From contig NZ_NXIA01000006.1 of assembly GCF_002412165.1 (NCBI RefSeq), positions 82,502-146,501 on the forward strand: a stretch of DNA of 64,000 nt, given 5' to 3'. This stretch comes from Curtobacterium sp. 'Ferrero' (GTDB lineage: Bacteria > Actinomycetota > Actinomycetes > Actinomycetales > Microbacteriaceae). The notes under the pieces were generated by a model. It was not told where the DNA came from. It saw only the letters and a program-made list of their open reading frames with translations, and ran no database searches. The translations under genes and the position numbers were made by a program. Position 1 is the stretch's first letter. Every line of letters begins with the position of its first letter. Shown in pieces: positions 28,581 through 37,873 of this stretch.

Positions 28581-30107
28581 ATGGCGCAGCTGGACAACGA
28601 CAACCCGGCGAACGACGACTTCCCCGAGTACGACACGGCCCTCGGCGAGCGGCTCGCCGGTCTCGACGAGGCCGAGGCTGAGCAGCGCACGAGCGCGCTC
28701 CGGGCCGGACTCGAGGACTACGAGCTCGACGACGAGGACCTCGCACTCCTCGAGGCGGGGCAGGTCGGCGCCGACGGCACGTACTTCCTGCCCGCACTGC
28801 CGGTCCTCGCGATCGTCGGTCGGCCGAACGTCGGCAAGTCGGCGCTCGTCAACCGCATCCTCGGTCGACGTGAGGCCGTCGTGCAGGACGTCCCCGGCGT
28901 CACCCGCGACCGGGTGAGCTACAAGGCCGAGTGGAACGACAAGCGGTTCACGCTCGTCGACACCGGCGGGTGGGAGCCCGACGCCAAGGGCATCAACGCC
29001 TCCGTCGCCGCGCAGGCCGAGGTCGCGATCGACCTCGCCGACGCGGTGCTCTTCGTCGTCGACGTCACGGTCGGCATCACCGCGACCGACGAGCACGTCG
29101 TGAAGATGCTCCGCGGCACCGACCGTCCGGTCATCGTCGTCGCGAACAAGTCCGACGACGACCGCCGCGACCTCGACGCCTACGAGCTCTGGAACCTCGG
29201 CCTCGGTGAGCCGCACCCGGTCTCCGCGCTGCACGGCCGCGGTGTGGCCGACCTGCTCGACCTCATCGTGAAGACGCTGCCGGACACCTCGGCGGTCGCC
29301 AAGCAGGAGGTCGGCGGACCCCGTCGTGTCGCCATCCTCGGCCGCCCGAACGTCGGGAAGAGCTCGCTGCTCAACAAGGCTGCCGGCGAGGAGCGCGTCG
29401 TCGTCAACGAGCTGTCCGGCACGACCCGCGACCCGGTCGACGAGCAGGTCGAACTCGGGGGACGGGTCTGGCGTTTCGTCGACACGGCGGGCATCCGGAA
29501 GCGCGTGCACCTGCAGCAGGGTGCCGACTTCTACGCCTCGCTCCGCACCACCGCGGCGCTCGAGAAGGCCGAGGTCGCCGTCGTCGTGATCGACGTCACC
29601 GAGCCGATCTCCGTGCAGGACCTCCGCATCATCGACCTGGTGCTCGAGTCGGGTCGGGCCCTGGTGCTCGCCTACAACAAGTGGGACCTCCTCGACGACG
29701 ACCGCCGACGCTACCTCGAGCGCGAGATCGAGCAGGACCTCGCGCACGTCGCCTGGGCGCCCCGCGTGAACATCTCGGCACGCACCGGTCGTCACCTCGA
29801 GAAGCTCGTGCCGGCACTCGAGACCGCGCTCGAGTCGTGGGACACCCGCATCCCGACGGGCAAGGTCAACGCCTTCATCGCCGAACTCGTGCAGGAGCAC
29901 CCGCACCCGGTCCGCGGCGGCAAGCAGCCCCGCATCCTGTTCGGCACCCAGGCGTCGAGCCAGCCGCCGACGTTCGTGCTCTTCACCACGGGCTTCCTCG
30001 ACCCGCAGTACCGCCGGTTCATCACCCGGCGCCTCCGCGAGGTCTGGGGCTTCGAGGGCACGCCGATCAACGTCAACATGCGGGTGCGCGAGCGCCGCAA
30101 GCGCTGA
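28581..30107 (+). CDS. der: Ribosome assembly GTPase Der (EngA)
   Basis: A 508-residue protein with two tandem G domains and a C-terminal KH-like domain, needed for 50S subunit maturation. G1 motifs are GRPNVGKSA (residues 80-88) and GRPNVGKSS (about 254-262); DTGGWE and DTAGIRK are the G3 regions, NKSD and NKWD the G4 motifs. The acidic N-terminal extension (~70 residues) is common in actinobacteria. GAGGA at about 28567-28571 is the Shine-Dalgarno for ATG 28581. Confidence 0.96.
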   Translation: MAQLDNDNPANDDFPEYDTALGERLAGLDEAEAEQRTSALRAGLEDYELDDEDLALLEAGQVGADGTYFLPALPVLAIVGRPNVGKSALVNRILGRREAVVQDVPGVTRDRVSYKAEWNDKRFTLVDTGGWEPDAKGINASVAAQAEVAIDLADAVLFVVDVTVGITATDEHVVKMLRGTDRPVIVVANKSDDDRRDLDAYELWNLGLGEPHPVSALHGRGVADLLDLIVKTLPDTSAVAKQEVGGPRRVAILGRPNVGKSSLLNKAAGEERVVVNELSGTTRDPVDEQVELGGRVWRFVDTAGIRKRVHLQQGADFYASLRTTAALEKAEVAVVVIDVTEPISVQDLRIIDLVLESGRALVLAYNKWDLLDDDRRRYLEREIEQDLAHVAWAPRVNISARTGRHLEKLVPALETALESWDTRIPTGKVNAFIAELVQEHPHPVRGGKQPRILFGTQASSQPPTFVLFTTGFLDPQYRRFITRRLREVWGFEGTPINVNMRVRERRKR

Positions 30108-30116
30108 GGCACGGAC

Positions 30117-30758
30117 GTGGCGGGCAGTCGACGGGCGCTCCTCACCGGGAGCGTCGTCGTGCTGCTCGTCACCGTCGCCGTGGTCGCCGTCGTGACCGTG
30201 CAGGGCGCGGGTACCGGCCACCGTCCGGTCGCGGCCGCGAGCACGACGCCGACGCCCCGTCCGGTCGACGTGTCCGGCGGCGACACGTCGACGTCCCTTC
30301 CCCCCCCCGCACCGTCGAACGCCCTCGGCGCGCCCGCTCCCGAGCCGTCGTCCGTGCACGTGTCGGACGCGGGCGGGCCGGCCGTCGAGCCGTGGTGGCG
30401 TCGCGTGCCACCCGTCGCGGGGACGCTGACCGCGCCGGACGGGAGCGGCATCGGGAAGGTCACGGTCCTCGCGTCCGACGACGGCTCCCCGACGGCCAGC
30501 GACACCCCGACGGCCAGCGACACCCTGACGGTCACGATCGTCGGCGATCCGAGTCTCCCGGCCGCCGCGACGCGCGCCGTGCTGACCGGAGCCGGGGGAG
30601 CGGAGGAGGACCTCGGCGCCGTCAGCCCGGACATGCGGGGTGTCGGGTTCGTGCTCGGGGCGACGGACGCCGACCACCTCCCGGATCCAGTGCGCGCCCT
30701 CGAGCTCCGCGACCCGGCGGGGCGGGTCGTCGCAGCGGCCGTGCTCCTGCCGGTCTGA
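30117..30758 (+). CDS. Hypothetical membrane-anchored Pro/Ser/Thr-rich protein
   Basis: A 213-residue protein I do not recognise. One N-terminal hydrophobic helix (residues 7-28, ALLTGSVVVLLVTVAVVAVV) is a signal anchor. A Thr/Pro/Ser-rich spacer (about 35-90) and an extracytoplasmic beta-rich part (about 95-213) follow. An 18-bp direct repeat near 30490-30525 gives PTASDTPTASDT. A run of nine C (30300-30308) encodes PPP. GTG 30117 lies 9 nt after der, so it may be cotranscribed. GC-skewed codon use supports coding. Confidence 0.6.
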   Translation: MAGSRRALLTGSVVVLLVTVAVVAVVTVQGAGTGHRPVAAASTTPTPRPVDVSGGDTSTSLPPPAPSNALGAPAPEPSSVHVSDAGGPAVEPWWRRVPPVAGTLTAPDGSGIGKVTVLASDDGSPTASDTPTASDTLTVTIVGDPSLPAAATRAVLTGAGGAEEDLGAVSPDMRGVGFVLGATDADHLPDPVRALELRDPAGRVVAAAVLLPV

Positions 30759-30880
30759 CCACACGACCGCGCGACCGCACGTCCGCACGACCGCACGACC
30801 GCAGCGGCGTGGCGGAGGCGAGCCGTGCCTCCCGGCCGCACCGGACCACGCGGCCCGCGTCGCGACGCACCCCGTTCGGA

Positions 30881-30912
30881 ACACCGCGCCCCCTCCCGAC
30901 GGGGCGCGGTGT
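30881..30912 (+). terminator. Terminator in the 30759-31017 gap
   Basis: ACACCGCGCCCC (30881-30892) and GGGGCGCGGTGT (30901-30912) form a 12-bp perfect stem with an 8-nt loop. The gap also holds GACCGCAC-like octamers (30761-30804) and GGGAGGCACG cores on opposite strands at about 30825 and 30969. Confidence 0.7.
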
Positions 30913-31017
30913 CCGCCCCGGGGCGCGGTGCGGGCCGCGCTCCGCGTTCCGCCCCGCCGACCACCGGACGGGAGGCACGGTGCACCCCCGCCCCGCCGGA
31001 TGCGGCACCATGGTCTG

Positions 31018-31533
31018 GTGACCGTTCCCGACCTCGCCGACCGACTGTGGTGTCGGCTGCGGCTCGACCGGCTGGCGGGCGGCCGACAGGCCGGCTACGT
31101 CATCCGCGAGGACATGCTCGCGCACCCCCAGACCGTCCGGTCGTTCCGCTGGATCCGGTGGCTGCTCGTCGCCGAGACCGTCGTCGGACTGACCGCGATC
31201 GTCGTCGCCGTGCTGCTCACCCGAGCAGGGGAGACCGTGCCCTGGGCGGTGTGGTTCCGGGCGACCGTCGTGCTCCTCATCACCCTCACGCTGTACGTGT
31301 TCGCGTGGCGAGCGCAGCTCGGCTACTACTGGGCCTACCAGCGCCTGCGTCTGTTCAGCAGGATCTTCCCGGTGGTGACGCTGGTCGTCGCGGCCATCCC
31401 CGGGCTCTACCCGTTCTGGATGGTCATCGAGCAGATCGTGTTCTCGCTGCTCATGATCGGCATCGGCGACGTGCTCACCTCGGACCACATGCGGGCGACG
31501 TTCCCGAAGCCGGCGCGGTCGCCCCGACGCTGA
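31018..31533 (+). CDS. Hypothetical membrane protein
   Basis: A 171-residue protein with three or four hydrophobic segments (about residues 46-67, 78-97, 112-131 and 134-152) and short charged ends. I recognise no family. GTG 31018 is chosen; CACCAT 6 nt upstream is a weak leaderless-type -10. The C-terminus is basic (TFPKPARSPRR). The preceding terminator separates it from der. Confidence 0.6.
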   Translation: MTVPDLADRLWCRLRLDRLAGGRQAGYVIREDMLAHPQTVRSFRWIRWLLVAETVVGLTAIVVAVLLTRAGETVPWAVWFRATVVLLITLTLYVFAWRAQLGYYWAYQRLRLFSRIFPVVTLVVAAIPGLYPFWMVIEQIVFSLLMIGIGDVLTSDHMRATFPKPARSPRR

Positions 31534-31645
31534 CCGACGCCGGACGGATCGCCCCGGAGCGACGCCACCGCTGGAGCCTGGCCCTCCTGGTCCCAGGGAC
31601 GGGCGGAGCCTGGCATGCCCACGCCCCGCGGAGCATCGTGGTGGC

Positions 31646-32518
31646 ATGACCGACACGACCCTCCCCGGCGGTACCTACCGCCTCGCCGACGACCTCGAAC
31701 TCACCCGCGTCGGGTACGGCGCCATGCAGCTCGCCGGACCCGGGGTGTTCGGGCCGCCGGCCGACCGCGAGGAGGCGATCCGCGTCCTCCGCACGGTCGT
31801 CGAACTCGGGATCACCCACATCGACACGTCGGACTTCTACGGTCCCCACGTCACCAACGAGATCATCCGCGAGGCCCTCCACCCCTACCCGGACGACCTG
31901 CACCTCGTCACGAAGGTCGGCGCCCGACGCGACGAGCAGGGCGGCTGGCCCCACGCGCGCGAGCCGCACGAACTCGTCGAGCAGGTGCACGACAACCTGC
32001 GGAACCTCGGACTCGAACAGCTCGACCTCGTGAACCTCCGCATGGGCGGCGTCGACGCACCCGAACCGGGCAGCCTGGCCCCGCAGTTCGAGGCGCTCGC
32101 CGAACTCCAGCAGCAGGGACTCATCCGGCACCTCGGGGTCTCGACGGTGACCGCTGAGCAGCTCGCCGAGGCACAGACCATCGCCCCGGTGGTGTGCGTG
32201 CAGAACCTCTACAACGTCGCCCGACGTGAGGACGACGCACTCGTCGACGCCACCGCGGCCCAGGGCATCGCGTTCGTCCCGTACTTCCCGCTCGGCGGAT
32301 TCTCGCCGATCCAGTCCGGCGCGCTCGACGCCGTGGCGGACCGCCTCGGGGTGTCGCGGCTCACCGTGGCGCTGTCGTGGCTGCTGCAGCGCTCCCCGAA
32401 CGTCCTGCTCATCCCCGGTACCTCCTCGGTCGTGCACCTGCGCGACAACGTCGCGTCGGCGGGCTTCGCCCTGCCGGCGGACGCGGTGGCGGAGCTCGAC
32501 GCGATCGGCGCGGCGTGA
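31646..32518 (+). CDS. Aldo/keto reductase (copy 1)
   Basis: A 290-residue NADPH-dependent oxidoreductase of the AKR superfamily, TIM-barrel fold. The catalytic Asp and Tyr lie in HIDTSDFYGP, the lysine in LVTKVG; NADPH-binding PGTSSVVHLRDN is near the C-terminus. The sequence is close to the second copy at 41126 (about four in five residues alike by eye, same conserved blocks), but lacks its short ADAASPI insertion. The substrate is unknown. A 44-bp perfect palindrome follows the stop and separates it from the secretion-like cluster. Confidence 0.88.
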   Translation: MTDTTLPGGTYRLADDLELTRVGYGAMQLAGPGVFGPPADREEAIRVLRTVVELGITHIDTSDFYGPHVTNEIIREALHPYPDDLHLVTKVGARRDEQGGWPHAREPHELVEQVHDNLRNLGLEQLDLVNLRMGGVDAPEPGSLAPQFEALAELQQQGLIRHLGVSTVTAEQLAEAQTIAPVVCVQNLYNVARREDDALVDATAAQGIAFVPYFPLGGFSPIQSGALDAVADRLGVSRLTVALSWLLQRSPNVLLIPGTSSVVHLRDNVASAGFALPADAVAELDAIGAA

Positions 32519-32534
32519 CGACGTGACCCTGGTC

Positions 32535-32578
32535 CGGCCGGGAGGCCCGTGGCGGCGCCGCCACGGGCCTCCCGGCCG
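32535..32578. terminator. 44-bp perfect palindrome after AKR copy 1
   Basis: Two 22-bp arms (32535-32556 and 32557-32578) are exact reverse complements with no spacer and contain the core GGGAGGCCCGTGG. It probably acts as a terminator hairpin, though no U-run follows. Confidence 0.75.
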
Positions 32579-32605
32579 TCGTGTGCGGACGTCGGTGCGT
32601 CCCTC

Positions 32606-32611
32606 TACGAT
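32606..32611 (+). promoter_or_regulatory. -10 element of the secretion ATPase gene
   Basis: TACGAT, about 17 nt before GTG 32629, with a G-rich Shine-Dalgarno (GGGGGTGGA) in between. Confidence 0.45.
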
Positions 32612-32628
32612 GGCAGTGGGGGTGGAAT

Positions 32629-35600
32629 GTGAAACTCAAGGTGACCATTTCAGGGTCGGGCACCGAGCGGGACGTCGTCGTGACCGCGGACGTGACCGCC
32701 ACGATCGGCAGCCTCGCCGAGCGACTCTCCGGCGGGCGCACGGGGGCCGACGGTGTCCCGCTGACCCTGCGCGTCTGGGCGCCGGGCCGGGTGCAGGCAC
32801 GGTTGCTCAACCCGTCCGCGACCGTGCACGAGTCCTCGCTCCGGTCCGGCTGCCGCGTCGAGGTCGTCGCGGCGACCGACCGCCGCCGCGGTGACGACGT
32901 CGAGGACGCGCCCGCGGCCCTCCTCCAGGTGCTGACCGGGCCCGAGGCTGGCCACGAGTACCTGCTGTCGCGCGGGGTGAACCTGATCGGCCGAGACGCC
33001 ATGGCGCAGGTCTCCCTCGCCGACGACGACCAGGTGTCCCGCCGGCATGCCGCCGTCACCGTCGGCGACACGGTCGAGGTCGTCGACCTCAACTCCGCGA
33101 ACGGCGTCGCCGTCGACGGCCGGCTCGTCGCGCGGTCGTTCCTCGACCCGACCAACGTGGTCCAGCTCGGCGGGACGACGCTGCGCATCGCACCGCTGCC
33201 GGGCACGTCGGCGACCGGACCGGTCACGCCGACGGCACCGGGGGCCACCCCCGACGACACCGAGTTCTCGCGCTCGCCCCGGGTCGAGCCCGCGTACCGC
33301 GGCAAGCACGTCACCCTGCCAGAGATCCCCGTCCCGGGGGAGAAGCCGCGGTTGCCCGTCATCGCGATCCTCGCGCCGATCATCCTCGGCGGGGTGCTCT
33401 TCCTCGTCACGAAGCAGCCGTCCACGCTGGTCTTCATCGCGCTGTCGCCCATCATCATGATCGGCACGTGGATCGACCAGCGGGTCCAGATCCGACGGCG
33501 GAAGCGCGACGAGCGGGAGCGCTTCGAGGAGTCCCTGCGCGACGTCCGCAGCCGACTCGCCGCCGAGCGCGAGAACGAGCTCGAAGCCCGCACCGCCGAG
33601 TCGCCGGACCCGACCGCCGTGACCGCCGCGATGCGCGAGCGCAGCACGCTCCTCTGGACGCGGAAGCCGGAGCACACCACCTTCCTCGAGGTCCGCTTCG
33701 GCGCCGGCACGCAGCCCTCCCGGTCCACCGTGACCCTGCCGTCGAAGAACTCGGGCAGCGTCGACGACTGGAACCGCGCCGAGGCCCTGGCCGACGAGTA
33801 CGCCACGGTCGGGCCGGTCCCCGTCGTCGAGACGTTCGAGCGCGCCGGCGCGATCGGCGTCGCGGGCACCGGCCTCGCCGCCGACGACGTCGCACGGTCC
33901 CTCGTGGTGCAGCTCGTCGGGCTGCACAGCCCCGCGGACCTCGTCCTGACCGCCTTCGCCGGTGGCGCCACCACGGAGCAGTGGTCCTGGCTCAAGTGGC
34001 TGCCGCACGTCGACTCGCCGTACAGCCCGATCCGGTCGCCGGGGTTGGTCCGCGACTTCGCGGGCGCGTCGGCCCTGCTCGCCGAACTCGAGGGCCTCGT
34101 CGTCACCCGCCGCGCCGCCGGGGTCGGTCGGGGTGCGCGCGTGCGCTCCCGCATCGACGAGGACCGGGCACTCGACGAGGAGCACGGCGGAGCCGTCGAG
34201 CGGCTGCCCGCGGTGCCGGCCGTCGTGGTGCTCGTCACCGCCGAGGCCCCCGCGGACCGGGCGCGGCTCGTCGCGCTCGCCGAGGAGGGGCCGGACTACG
34301 GCGTGCACGTCCTCTGGCTCGCCCCGACCCTGCAGGCGCTGCCGGCAGCGTGCCGCACCGCCGTCGTGCTCGACCGCGCCACCGGCACCGTGACGGTCGG
34401 GTTCGTGCGGTCGGGTCTCTCCGTCACGCTCGACCGCCTCGACCGGGTCGACAGCATCGAGGCGGCCACCGTCGCGCGGGCCGTCGCACCCCTGCGCGAC
34501 AGCGGGGCCCGGGTGCTGGACGAGACCGACCTGCCGCACAGCGTCGCCTTCCTCGACCTGTACGAAGGCGACCTCGCAGGCGACCCGGCGGCCGTCGTGA
34601 GCCGGTGGTCGAAGAACGACAGCCTCACCGCGGACTGGGTCCCCGGAGCCGGACGGGAGTCCGGGGGCATCCGCGCCGTCGTCGGCCAGGGGCCGAGCGA
34701 GCCGATGGCCCTCGACCTCCGCGTGCAGGGGCCGCACGCCCTCGTCGGCGGCACGACCGGGTCCGGCAAGAGCGAGTTCCTCCAGACCTGGATCATGGGC
34801 ATGGCGGCGGAGTACGCGCCCGACCGCGTCACCTTCCTGCTCGTCGACTACAAGGGCGGTGCCGCCTTCGCGGAGTGCGTGGGGCTCCCGCACACGGTCG
34901 GGCTCGTCACGGACCTCAACCCGCACCTCGTCCGGCGGGCGCTGACGTCCTTGCGCGCCGAGCTGCGGTACCGGGAGCACCTGCTCAACGAGCGCGGCGC
35001 GAAGGACCTCGTCGCCCTCGAACAGCGCGGCGACCCGGCCGCACCGCCCGCGCTCGTGATCGTCATCGACGAGTTCGCCGCCCTCGCCACCGAGATCCCG
35101 GAGTTCATCGACGGCGTGATCGACGTCGCGCAGCGGGGCAGGTCGCTCGGCCTGCACCTCGTCATGGCCACGCAGCGGCCGAGCGGGGTCATCAAGGACT
35201 CCCTCCGCGCGAACACGAACCTCCGCATCGCGCTCCGCGTCGCCGACCCCGTGGACAGCGAGGACGTGCTCGGGGTGTCCGACGCCGCCTTCTTCGACCC
35301 GGGGACGCCCGGTCGTGCCGCGGCGAAGACCGGGCCCGGTCGCGTGGTCGACTTCCAGACCGCCTACCTCGGCGGCCGGTCCGACGATGCCGTCCACGAG
35401 TCCGACGTCGAGGTGCAGGACCTCCCGTTCGGCCCCGGATCCGTCTGGCCGAGCGGTGTCCGAGCACCGCGGGACACCAGCCGGAAGAAGGACATCGAGC
35501 GCCTCGCCACCACCATCGCGCGCGCCGCCGACGCCCGTGCGCTCGCGGTGCCGCGCAAGCCCTGGCTCGACCAGTTGCCCGACACCGTCGACCTCGCCGC

Positions 35601-37110
35601 GCTCCCGGCGTCCGACGGGGCACGGCTCGTGGTCGGCACCGTCGACGTGCCGGAAGCCCAGCAGCAGACCCCCTTCGTCGTCGACCTCGACGTGGTCGGG
35701 AACCTCGCCGTCCTCGGCGCCGGCGGCACCGGCAAGTCCCAGGCGCTGCGTGCCCTCGCCGTCGCGGCCTCCGCGGTCGCCGACCGGTTCCCCGTGGAGA
35801 TCACCGGACTCGACTTCGGCGGTGGCGGGCTGAGCGTGCTCGAGGGGCTGCCCACCGTCGGCACCGTCATCAGCGGGCCGGACGACGAACGCATCACGCG
35901 CCTCCTGGCCGACCTCAGTGCGACCATCGCGGACCGCTCGACACGCTTCGCCGCCGCCCGGGCGGCGAACCTCACCGAGTACCGCGCCGCGACGGGCCTG
36001 GCGGAGCCGCGCATCCTGGTGCTCGTCGACGGGATGGGCGCGTTCCGCACCGAGTACGAGTTCCGCCCCGGGGCGACGCAGGTGTTCGACCAGGTCGTCG
36101 GGATCGCCGCGACCGGTCGGGCCCTCGGTGTCCACCTCGTGATGTCCGCCGACCGGCTCGGGGCGTTCCCGACCAACCTGCAGGCGGCGGTGGGGGAGCG
36201 CGTCGTGCTGCGGCTCGCGAGCGAGCTCGAGTACCACGCGGCGGACGTCCCCGCGGACGTGCTCGAGGACGCCGTCCCCGGGCGAGCGCTCGTCGACGAC
36301 CACGAGGTCCAGATCGGGGTCCCCGGGGGCACCGCCGACCTCGGCCGCCAGGACGCGGCGATCGTGGCGCTCGCGGACGGACTCCGCGCGCGCGGCGTCG
36401 TCGACGCGCAACCGATCCGGACGCTCCCGACGGCCGTGGACCCGTCGGGACTGCCGGTGTCCGTCGCCGGGCGTCCGACCATCGGGCTCGCGGACGACAC
36501 CCTCGCACCGATCGGCATCCCGACCGACGGCCTGTTCGTCGTCACCGGTCCGTTCGGCTCCGGACGCAGCACCACGATGCGCACGCTCATCCGCTCGGTC
36601 CGGTCGACCTGGCCGGAGCGGCCGGCGCACCTCATCGTCGGTCGTCGGTCGTCGCTCCGGGACGCCACCGACTGGGCGTTCGCCTCGACTGACGGCGAGT
36701 CCGCCGAGGCCCTCGCAGCGGAACTGGCGGCGAGGCTCGAGAACGGTGTGTCGTCGGGGGCGGTCGAGCCGGTCGTCGTGATCGAGAACGTCGGCGACTT
36801 CGAGGGGCTGCCCGCCGAGGGGCAGGTCGCGCGGCTCATCAAGGCCGCGCGACGGGCGGGCGTGTTCGTCCTCGCCGAGGCGGACACCGTGACGGCGCCC
36901 AGCGCCTGGCAGCTCTTCGCGGAGCTGAAGACCGCCCGCGCCGGCATCGCCCTGCAGCCGGAGGAGACCGACGGGCTCACGCTGTTCCGGACCGCGTTCC
37001 CCCGGGTCACCCGGTCGGACTTCCCGGTCGGACGCGGCATCATGGTCGATTCCGGCCGGATCACCCGCGTCCAGGTCGCCCACACCGAGGACATCTCCGT
37101 ACCCCGCTGA
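32629..37110 (+). CDS. Type VII secretion-like FHA-FtsK/SpoIIIE ATPase (EssC/EccC family)
   Basis: A 1493-residue membrane ATPase, the probable motor of a type VII secretion system. Residues 1-80 (MKLKVTISGSG...VHESSLRSGCRVEVV) look like a ubiquitin-type fold as in YukD/EccD; inference. An FHA domain follows (about 105-185, LIGRDAMAQ, VSRRHAAV, NSANGVAVDG). Two transmembrane helices lie at about 243-282. Three FtsK-type ATPase modules follow: Walker A GTTGSGKS (707-715) with LVIVIDEFAAL, GAGGTGKS (from 1030), and GPFGSGRST (from 1307), where the usual Lys is Arg. The WXG100-like gene follows after a 102-bp gap. No EssB, EsaA, EccB or mycosin gene is in the window. Confidence 0.88.
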   Translation: MKLKVTISGSGTERDVVVTADVTATIGSLAERLSGGRTGADGVPLTLRVWAPGRVQARLLNPSATVHESSLRSGCRVEVVAATDRRRGDDVEDAPAALLQVLTGPEAGHEYLLSRGVNLIGRDAMAQVSLADDDQVSRRHAAVTVGDTVEVVDLNSANGVAVDGRLVARSFLDPTNVVQLGGTTLRIAPLPGTSATGPVTPTAPGATPDDTEFSRSPRVEPAYRGKHVTLPEIPVPGEKPRLPVIAILAPIILGGVLFLVTKQPSTLVFIALSPIIMIGTWIDQRVQIRRRKRDERERFEESLRDVRSRLAAERENELEARTAESPDPTAVTAAMRERSTLLWTRKPEHTTFLEVRFGAGTQPSRSTVTLPSKNSGSVDDWNRAEALADEYATVGPVPVVETFERAGAIGVAGTGLAADDVARSLVVQLVGLHSPADLVLTAFAGGATTEQWSWLKWLPHVDSPYSPIRSPGLVRDFAGASALLAELEGLVVTRRAAGVGRGARVRSRIDEDRALDEEHGGAVERLPAVPAVVVLVTAEAPADRARLVALAEEGPDYGVHVLWLAPTLQALPAACRTAVVLDRATGTVTVGFVRSGLSVTLDRLDRVDSIEAATVARAVAPLRDSGARVLDETDLPHSVAFLDLYEGDLAGDPAAVVSRWSKNDSLTADWVPGAGRESGGIRAVVGQGPSEPMALDLRVQGPHALVGGTTGSGKSEFLQTWIMGMAAEYAPDRVTFLLVDYKGGAAFAECVGLPHTVGLVTDLNPHLVRRALTSLRAELRYREHLLNERGAKDLVALEQRGDPAAPPALVIVIDEFAALATEIPEFIDGVIDVAQRGRSLGLHLVMATQRPSGVIKDSLRANTNLRIALRVADPVDSEDVLGVSDAAFFDPGTPGRAAAKTGPGRVVDFQTAYLGGRSDDAVHESDVEVQDLPFGPGSVWPSGVRAPRDTSRKKDIERLATTIARAADARALAVPRKPWLDQLPDTVDLAALPASDGARLVVGTVDVPEAQQQTPFVVDLDVVGNLAVLGAGGTGKSQALRALAVAASAVADRFPVEITGLDFGGGGLSVLEGLPTVGTVISGPDDERITRLLADLSATIADRSTRFAAARAANLTEYRAATGLAEPRILVLVDGMGAFRTEYEFRPGATQVFDQVVGIAATGRALGVHLVMSADRLGAFPTNLQAAVGERVVLRLASELEYHAADVPADVLEDAVPGRALVDDHEVQIGVPGGTADLGRQDAAIVALADGLRARGVVDAQPIRTLPTAVDPSGLPVSVAGRPTIGLADDTLAPIGIPTDGLFVVTGPFGSGRSTTMRTLIRSVRSTWPERPAHLIVGRRSSLRDATDWAFASTDGESAEALAAELAARLENGVSSGAVEPVVVIENVGDFEGLPAEGQVARLIKAARRAGVFVLAEADTVTAPSAWQLFAELKTARAGIALQPEETDGLTLFRTAFPRVTRSDFPVGRGIMVDSGRITRVQVAHTEDISVPR

Positions 37111-37153
37111 CGAGAGGTAGACATAGCGTGCGCGAGGAAATATCAGTTGGTGT

Positions 37154-37159
37154 TATGTT
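37154..37159 (+). promoter_or_regulatory. Possible -10 element before the WXG100-like gene
   Basis: TATGTT in a locally AT-rich stretch (37137-37165) between the ATPase and the WXG100-like gene. No clear -35 is seen. Confidence 0.35.
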
Positions 37160-37212
37160 GGTCGGAGTCGCCGGAGGGGCTGGCGACACCGACCACCGTG
37201 AAGGGGTGCAAC

Positions 37213-37509
37213 GTGGCCAACATCAACGTCTCCTACCAGGAGCTCAACAGCAACGCAGACCGACTCGTCGCCGGGCGTGACGAGATCAACACGACGCTCT
37301 CGAAGCTGCAGTCGCAGATCGCGGCGCTGACCCAAGCGGGGTTCCAGACGGACCGTTCGTCGGGTGCCTACAACGAGGCGTACCAGCGCTTCACCAACGG
37401 GGCGCAGAACACGATCGGCGGGCTCAACGACCTCGCGCAGTTCCTGCGGACGACCGCGCAGACGCTGGGTGACGTCGACCAGCAGCTGGCATCGAAGCTC
37501 GGGCGCTGA
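37213..37509 (+). CDS. WXG100-like type VII secretion protein
   Basis: A 98-residue, entirely helical protein of the size of ESAT-6/WXG100 proteins. It begins ANINVSYQELNSNADRLVAGRDEI, and the predicted two-helix hairpin turns at GFQTDRSSGA, where classical members have W-x-G; the tryptophan is missing. GTG 37213 has a good Shine-Dalgarno (GAAGGGG at about 37200-37206); an upstream in-frame extension to 37147 is not needed. Assignment rests on size, helical pattern and the adjacent EssC-like ATPase. It is probably exported as a dimer or with the next small protein. Confidence 0.75.
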   Translation: MANINVSYQELNSNADRLVAGRDEINTTLSKLQSQIAALTQAGFQTDRSSGAYNEAYQRFTNGAQNTIGGLNDLAQFLRTTAQTLGDVDQQLASKLGR

Positions 37510-37582
37510 GCGGACGCACGGATCATCGGATGGCCGGTGGCGCGTCGCAGTGCGCCGGCCGTCCGGGTACTCGGGGGTGAAC

Positions 37583-37873
37583 ATGAGCGGCAAGCTCAGA
37601 GTGTCGTACGCGGCACTCGAATCGTTGTCGACCTCGGTGACGTCAGCAGCCGACGCCGTCGAGATCGGATCGAAGATCGAAGGCGGTCAGGGGAACGTCG
37701 AGATCGGATCGGACATCGTCGCGGACGCCTTGTCGAACGCGACGAAGCAGCAGGTGCAACGGTCGCAGATCGCGGCGGAGAGCATCCGGGCGGCCGGGAA
37801 GTTCCCGTTGTCCGTGAAGCAGTCGTACGCCGACGCCGATGCTGCGCAGGCACGAGCGATGGCGGCGCAATGA
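37583..37873 (+). CDS. Small helical type VII-associated protein with YxxxD motif
   Basis: A 96-residue helical protein beginning MSGKLRVSYAALESLSTSVTS. I cannot name its family; it resembles EspC-like or WXG-type partner proteins in length and layout. Near the C-terminus SYADADAAQARAMA contains Y-x-x-x-D, the general type VII export signal of mycobacterial substrates. Its stop overlaps the start of the large effector candidate (ATGA at 37870), so they are translationally coupled and could be a co-secreted pair. GGGGGTGAAC precedes ATG 37583. Confidence 0.65.
   Translation: MSGKLRVSYAALESLSTSVTSAADAVEIGSKIEGGQGNVEIGSDIVADALSNATKQQVQRSQIAAESIRAAGKFPLSVKQSYADADAAQARAMAAQ

Noticed and set aside
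32650..37083. 1477-residue open frame on the minus strand opposite the secretion ATPase
   Set aside because: It is the GC-rich antisense shadow of a gene with complete FHA and ATPase motifs; its translation is Arg/Gly/Asp/His-rich with no domain.
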